Below, in pieces: positions 58,780 to 64,000 of a stretch of DNA of 64,000 nt. Source of the stretch: Crocodylus rhombifer (taxonomy: Eukaryota; Chordata; Crocodylia; Crocodylidae); the NCBI GenBank assembly GCA_038503035.1, contig JAVSML010038996.1, positions 1-64,000 on the forward strand, given 5' to 3'. The position numbers and the translations under genes were made by a program. The number at the start of each line of letters is the position of its first letter. The stretch's first letter is position 1. Below the pieces are notes generated by a model. The model was not told the origin of the DNA. It searched no databases and saw only the letters and a list, made by a program, of their open reading frames with translations.

Positions 58780-59570
58780 TCTCAGCAAGACTAAAGATAC
58801 AACCTTTCATAATGACCATTTTGTTAAGTAAGTACTATGATTTCTGTTGTATTGTGGGTGAGGGAGGCAAGTGTCATGCTCAGAATAACAGCGCCCATTA
58901 GATCTTGGGCTTGCAAACACACATGCCAGTGATCAGTTCTAAATGTGTGAGTATATCCAGTGGTTCAGTGATGGCACTGCTCCTGCAACTGTGAACTCCC
59001 ATGTATTAATCAATATTTCAAAGCTTGAATAAACATCTGTTGTTTTCCTTTTGTCTTTAGCTATGCTGAAAACTATTAGTTGGCACTGCCTCACATAACC
59101 TCCTGTGATTTCTTTTAGCAAAGATTTATAACATGGTGACTTAACGATGCCAGCAGAAACAATCATATCACCAGAACATTACTAACTTTTACAACTGATT
59201 TCTAGTAAGATGATAATGCACTGTGTATCATAATCAACAGCCATTTGATGTGGGTAGCACTACAATGACTGGAAACTGCACTTGCCAGTTTACAGGCCTG
59301 ACTTGCACTGTGCTGCTGAGTAACTGCTGAAAGCATACTTAAGTGAATTGGGAATGTTAAATATAGCAGCTGTTATAGATAGAACCTATTGGGAAACACC
59401 ATACCTAGCTTTATCCACCATTATTATTATCATGATGATGATTAATAATGATGATGCTAATGCTTTCAGGTCTACAGCTAATAAGTTTCTAATTCTCCTG
59501 CCACTAATAATACTAACAACAACATTACTTGGGCTATTAATAAATACTTGTTGCCTGCAGACCTCAAAAG
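58780..59570. other. Non-coding stretch with an ATT/GAT-rich microsatellite
   Basis: Simple repeats of att, atg and gat run at about 59418-59460. Nothing else supported. Confidence 0.4.
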
Positions 59571-59574
59571 ATTT

Positions 59575-59690
59575 TATAAAGGAAGGTAGGTACAACCATC
59601 CCTGTTTCACAGATGGGTTGTGACTTGCCCAAAGTTACCCAGTTAGCTGCAAAACTGGCACTGAAACCCCTTAATGGCAACTGTAGATCC
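59575..59690 (-). mobile_element. MIR/CORE-type SINE core (antisense)
   Basis: Plus-strand tccctgtttcacagatgggt then gacttgcccaaagttaccca and gttagctgc is the reverse complement of the MIR core (cagttt...cttgggcaagtcac...). Truncated. Confidence 0.6.
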
Positions 59691-59861
59691 TGGTGTATGC
59701 ATGAGGGCCACCCAGACCTTGGATGCGTATGCCTGGCCAGGAATTTCTGGAGGAGTGGAGGCTGCTCAGACCTTTTGTCCACCCTTTGGGCCACTGAGAC
59801 AGAATCCAAAGACCAGACTGAGTCCAGATGTTTGGTGCCTCCATGGCTGTAGTTGTATAAG

Positions 59862-59918
59862 TGTCTGGGAATTGAACCCATGTAGACAAGGATTCTACCA
59901 CTGAACCACAGGGGACTC
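59862..59918 (-). pseudogene. tRNA-Gly-like SINE head or tRNA pseudogene
   Basis: On the minus strand ctgtggttcagtggtagaat (A box) and gggttcaattccca (B box) are close to tRNA-Gly. The acceptor stem and anticodon arm do not close, so it is not a functional tRNA. About 170 bases of unrecognised body separate it from the MIR-like core at 59575-59690; both read on the minus strand and may be one SINE. Confidence 0.55.
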
Positions 59919-59929
59919 TTCATTGAAAC

Positions 59930-60435
59930 CCCTCTCTAATATAAATAGGTTGTTTTACTGCTCCATTACCAAATTGTCTGAGCACTCTCCAGCAGAGCAT
60001 TATGGATCTTCTTTATCCATAAGCAGTACTTCATGCATGGTTGGCCCATACATTTTTTAATGTTAGCTTGTGCTTCAGTTATTGCTGCTCCACCATGCCA
60101 CATAAGCAGCAGTCTTAGTGCAATATTGCCTGCCCAGTTATGGGAATATATCATAATTCATATGGGCCAAAGGCAGTAAGACTTGGGAAGCATGTACTAT
60201 TCAAAGGATATTAAATTAACAAGGAAAAAATAAGGAGAAATGGAGCAGAAGTGCAAGCGCATTAAAAAACTTACTATCTCTTTTGCCGCCTGGTCAGGAT
60301 CACTACAGAGTTTTCAGGAAAGATATGTGCCCAGACACATTATTGTGTTGGCCAAGCTCAAAAACATTGCTTCTATACAATTATAATACTGTTCAGTCTT
60401 ATCCTGGTTTCCAAAGCATGATGGTAAAAGCATAA
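59930..60435. other. Non-coding stretch, no feature recognised
   Basis: The 62-codon minus-strand frame at 59966-60154 has no domain I recognise. Confidence 0.35.
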
Positions 60436-60444
60436 GCAGACATG

Positions 60445-60906
60445 GGGCACGTCCCTACAGCAGGAACGTGTGTTTCTCCAGGGAGAAAAAGCAGCCATAC
60501 GATATGTACTGCTCCTGCTTGTCACTGGGAAATGCCTGTGCATGGGCCCTTAGGCGTTGCCCTAAGTGTGGTAGGGGAGGCTGGGGCCAGCACCTGGGCT
60601 GGGGCCAGCAGCCTTACCTGGGGTCCTGTGGGCCTCTGTGGACTGTAGCCACAGCAATCTGGTAACACAGGGCCTAGCCAGGAGCTAGAACGTGGCTCCA
60701 GCTGGCCAGGTTCTGCCTTCTGGTGGTACATGCTGCCACCACAGACACTGCCCTGCTTTTGGGGTCTTCATGTACATTCCCCCCACTGGGGTCTCTCAGT
60801 GTCAAATCTACCCCCTGCCATGCACTGCAAATTAACAGTAAGAATGCGGCGCTGCAGATGAGTATGCAGTGCCACATACCACGTCTATGCTCATCTGGAT
60901 GTGCCC
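60445..60906. mobile_element. Long Chompy-like element with 3-bp TSD
   Basis: The ends gggcacgtcc and (reversed right) gggcacatcc match at 9 of 10 bases, and both flanks are ATG (60442-60444 and 60907-60909). The 462-bp interior is GC-rich with a tandem gctggggccagcacctggg/gctggggccagcagcc pair. Similar length and ends to 33427-33908. Confidence 0.6.
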
Positions 60907-60911
60907 ATGGA

Positions 60912-61705
60912 TGTGTTTTAGGCTCACAACATTTCCCTGTAAGGTAAGGAGGCATTTTCATTTCCACATTAATGCTGGGCACACTGACACACACACTCAC
61001 AAAAATGAGGTTCATATTTGTAGAAGACCATGTTCAAAAGTATTTGGACATCTTGGACAGCTAGTGCAGTGGAGCATGATGCCAATGAAGTTGGGAACTG
61101 GATGCAAACCCATTAATTGCAATTGGACGACTCATGTGTGTAAATTTAGACAAATGCTGAAACACCTTGTTGAATCAGAGTCAAAATGGGCACAGATCCA
61201 TTGATTTCAGCAGAGCTACACCCATTAACAGCAGCTGATGATCTTGCCTAAAGCTTCCAGGATGTGGAAATCAGGGGTTTGGGTGAGAACATTTCTTTGA
61301 ATGGGTGCAACTTTAACTTGTGCCCACAAACCTCAGGTCTTTTGAACATGCAATTCATACCCATGCAAAAAGACACAAATGCTTAAAAAATTAGGCCTGG
61401 TTAACTGGGCCCAAGGTGTGCAGGGAAGTTGTGGCAGGAACGTTGTGGCAGAGCTGCAAATAAAACCCTGATCTTTTGCCTTTCAGGCATGTATCTTCAA
61501 AATGAGACTATTCTTTCTCTGTGAATTTGTATCTGTTGCCTTATCAAAACCAGTTGCTTCTCTGTTACTATTAAAGAGTGCTTGGAAATCCATCATTACA
61601 TCTTTAAAAAAGCTTCATAATTGCTAAACCTTATACCTTTTTTTGCAATTATTGTTGAACGCTTATAATTTTTTCCCCCTTCCTACACTTACCATGTCCC
61701 TCCTA
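60912..61705. other. Non-coding stretch, no feature recognised
   Basis: No supported feature. Confidence 0.35.
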
Positions 61706-61711
61706 CACTGT

Positions 61712-61962
61712 GGGCAGGTCTACACATGCACTTTAATGCACAGTAGCCTATTTTACTGTCCATTAGAGCATCATGAAAAAAACCACCTTAATATGCTAAT
61801 GTGCAGTAAAATTAGGCTACCGTGCATTAAGCATCACTAAAAAAGCGTGTGCTTTTGCTACTGTGCATTAGGGCAGTCTAATGTGCATTTAGTTAGTACT
61901 TTATGTTAGAGGTACTAAATGCACAGTAGCAAACATGCATTAATGAATGTGTAGATGCACCT
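61712..61962. mobile_element. Chompy-like MITE
   Basis: The ends gggcaggtctacacatgcac and (reversed right) aggtgcatctacacattcat with an interior of ttaatgcacagtagccta and gtgcattagggcagtc motifs. It is the copy closest to the usual Chompy pattern. The TSD is not conserved. Confidence 0.85.
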
Positions 61963-61964
61963 AT

Positions 61965-64000
61965 AGAGAGGCAGAGCCTGGCACTAACTGTCATGGTTCT
62001 AGAAAGGCTACTGGAGCAATGGTGATTTGCCTCAGCTAAAGATCTGGGCCAGAGTTTCAGATCATATTTTTCTGAAACAGGTTAGTCCAAGACTTCTGTC
62101 TCTCTTGCTATGTTTTTGTATGTGTATGTCTACCCTTCACCACCCAGAAAACTAAGGGAAGGCAAAAACAATAACCTTGTTAGGCTTTACCTGGCCCACC
62201 CAGGCAAATGCTATTTCTAGATATATACGGAAAACCCAAGCCTTGTGGAGTGAGTCCGTCCTTTAATCTAACATCTCATGTATGCTGCTAAGCCTAATGT
62301 TTAATTTGAAAAAACAACCTGAAAATAGCATTAAAGGAAGCAGAGGATTTGAACAGCTCTATATTTTTAAGATAGTGTTTCTGAAAAACACTATATTTGA
62401 AAACTGATCCTTTCACCATGAGGTTACTGAAACTATAGAGCCATCACAGGCTTCCTGTGAGATAAGGCTTGTAATTTGGAACTGGGTAATGGAGTATAAA
62501 CAACACTATTCACTTTGTATTAAGAGGCAGTGCGTAATCACCACGCTGTGCTATTTTACCCTGGGTTCCAGAGTGGTTTGGGCCTATTTGTTCTCAAGAG
62601 CTAAAGTTAATGAAACATGATAATGAATGTAACTCACGCACTGCTCCCCATGCCAAATGCAATGTGTCACTGCAGATCCCTTGGGGTTTGAGGGGGAAAA
62701 ATCCTGAATCAGAGGAATTTTAATTCACAGTCCCACATACAGAGCTGTAGCATGGACTTGTGGATGCAGATCCTGGGGTGCTTTAGAACTGCACAGAGAG
62801 GGAATTAAACTCTTAGCACTCTTGTCCCAATCCCAATCCTGTGGTCGGGGTCATCACGATGTCCATTCGGTACCATTTATTGGTTTAAGACCCTTCTGGT
62901 TCTTTTCTTCCTCCTTTTCTGTTATATGTATCCCTGTAACTGGCACAGGAAGGAAACATTATGGCATTCTGTGCCATGAAGGATTCCCTCATGCAACTGC
63001 CAGGTTACTGACTTGCAGGCATCTCTACACTGCTAGAGCAAGGCTCAGACCCCTGACCTCAGATCTTTCATTTTCTCCTGTTTAATTTTAACCTTGCATC
63101 TTATACATTTGGTCAGATGTAACTCCCGAAGCTGACCTTTGGCATGGATAGTGTTGGTCTCTGTGTTCCCGACTGAGGGATGGAGGTGACTAGCTTGAAC
63201 TGTGAATTGTGCCATAGCAGACTGGAAATTTCCAAGAGCTTTTCTATGCGGAGCTCTGAAGGATCTCAATGTATATATAGGTAGGCATCACAGGGGGGCA
63301 TCCACAAGGTGTGCACATGTATAGGCATCTGCAGAATTGCATGTTTGCCCATACAAATCCTGTGATGTTCATCTCACTATTCTGTTACCTTAGCTGAACA
63401 TATTCAAGTGTGGATGTTGTGGGAGCTAGGGCTTTAAGATGAAGGCTTTCTGTTCCTTCTGTCTGGAATGATTCAAAAGTGTACCTGGAAAATCAAGTAC
63501 TCTTTCAAACCACTTCACTATTGACTGGGTCAGTGTTATATGTGGACCCCAAGCATTCTATGACCTGGGTCTGGGCAGTCCTCCAGGTATCCCATACTGC
63601 ATCACTCCTCACTCCCTCCTGCTGTAACTGGGCGCTCTGATATGAAATGAGAAGCAGATATGAACTGCTCCCTACTTACTCCCTTTTCTTGGCACTTGTT
63701 ATCAATGAGCTCCCTTGCACTGCTTATTCAATATAAGCTATCCTTTAATAACTAGCTGTGTTGTCACTCCCTACTAGACTCTGGCACCTCATCATTCTCC
63801 CCTCCAGTCCCCAGTTACCCTAATATGGGTCCAAGCACCTCCCTCCTACTTACCAGGCACCCCAAGTTAAGGAAGCACAGGCCACTGAACTTCATCAAAC
63901 TCATGTTTAGGAGAGATGAGACAGCAGAAAAGTGAAAATGCTCCTAGCCACAGGTCACCCACTCCCTGGGCCCTTGAAAGCATGGATGCAGTATTCCCCT
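61965..64000. other. Non-coding stretch, no feature recognised
   Basis: About 2 kb without recognisable repeats or exons. A 9-bp-stem hairpin (atagtgttt/aaacactat) lies near 62374-62396. Confidence 0.35.

Noticed and set aside
59862..59918. Functional tRNA-Gly gene
   Set aside because: A and B boxes are present but acceptor and anticodon stems do not pair; better explained as a SINE head or pseudogene.
59966..60154. 62-codon minus-strand frame
   Set aside because: Not recognised and no supporting neighbours.
1..64000. CRISPR arrays, operons, bacterial promoters
   Set aside because: Sequence is clearly vertebrate; no regularly spaced repeats were seen.

Overview
This is vertebrate nuclear DNA, most likely crocodilian. 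It is AT-rich with GC-rich islands, has no long intact reading frames, and is full of decayed mobile elements: CR1-type LINE ends on both strands, Chompy-like MITEs (a family I know from crocodilian genomes), a U2 snRNA-derived poly(A) retrocopy (crocodilians carry SINEs with U1/U2 heads), several hAT DNA transposons, and ancient MIR/CORE-type SINEs. I find no convincing host protein-coding exon, functional tRNA, rRNA gene or CRISPR array. The window reads as intergenic DNA or a very large intron.

Layout. 1-3.6 kb: a CpG-rich block with a TATA box (promoter or LTR remnant) in otherwise plain sequence. 4.0-7.0 kb: a minus-strand hAT transposase pseudogene (BED finger, putative intron, DUF659-like and dimerisation regions) interrupted by a 0.3-kb element with an exact 8-bp target-site duplication (TSD). 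7.3-9.3 kb: a second such element, a foldback element, and a CR1 tail abutting a non-autonomous hAT. 9.4-13.1 kb: old LINE/SINE traces, GC-rich tandem repeats and a MITE. 13.2-18.1 kb: a hairpin-bearing block, a plus-strand BED-finger hAT transposase pseudogene holding a CR1 piece, and an unclassified GC-rich block. 19.2-21.3 kb: a non-LTR reverse transcriptase pseudogene and a LINE tail. 23.6 kb: the U2 retrocopy. 26-34 kb: Chompy-like elements, a CR1 end, and an 0.8-kb foldback element with an exact TSD. 36-47 kb: CR1 ends, a 267-bp foldback MITE, a Charlie-like hAT, several MIR-like SINEs. 48-52.6 kb: a 1.25-kb foldback element, a microsatellite, two GC-rich elements and a MITE. 53-64 kb: MIR, a mariner-like MITE, a CR1 reverse transcriptase piece, a tRNA-Gly-like SINE head and three more Chompy-like elements.

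The striking theme is inverted-repeat DNA. At least five foldback elements lie here, two of them nearly complete palindromes of about 0.8 and 1.25 kb, along with a group of MITEs with 3-bp TSDs and hAT-type elements with 8-bp TSDs. The copies are broken, so no protein made here is expected to work; transposases of relatives elsewhere presumably moved the short elements. Element boundaries and families were read by eye and no database was searched.
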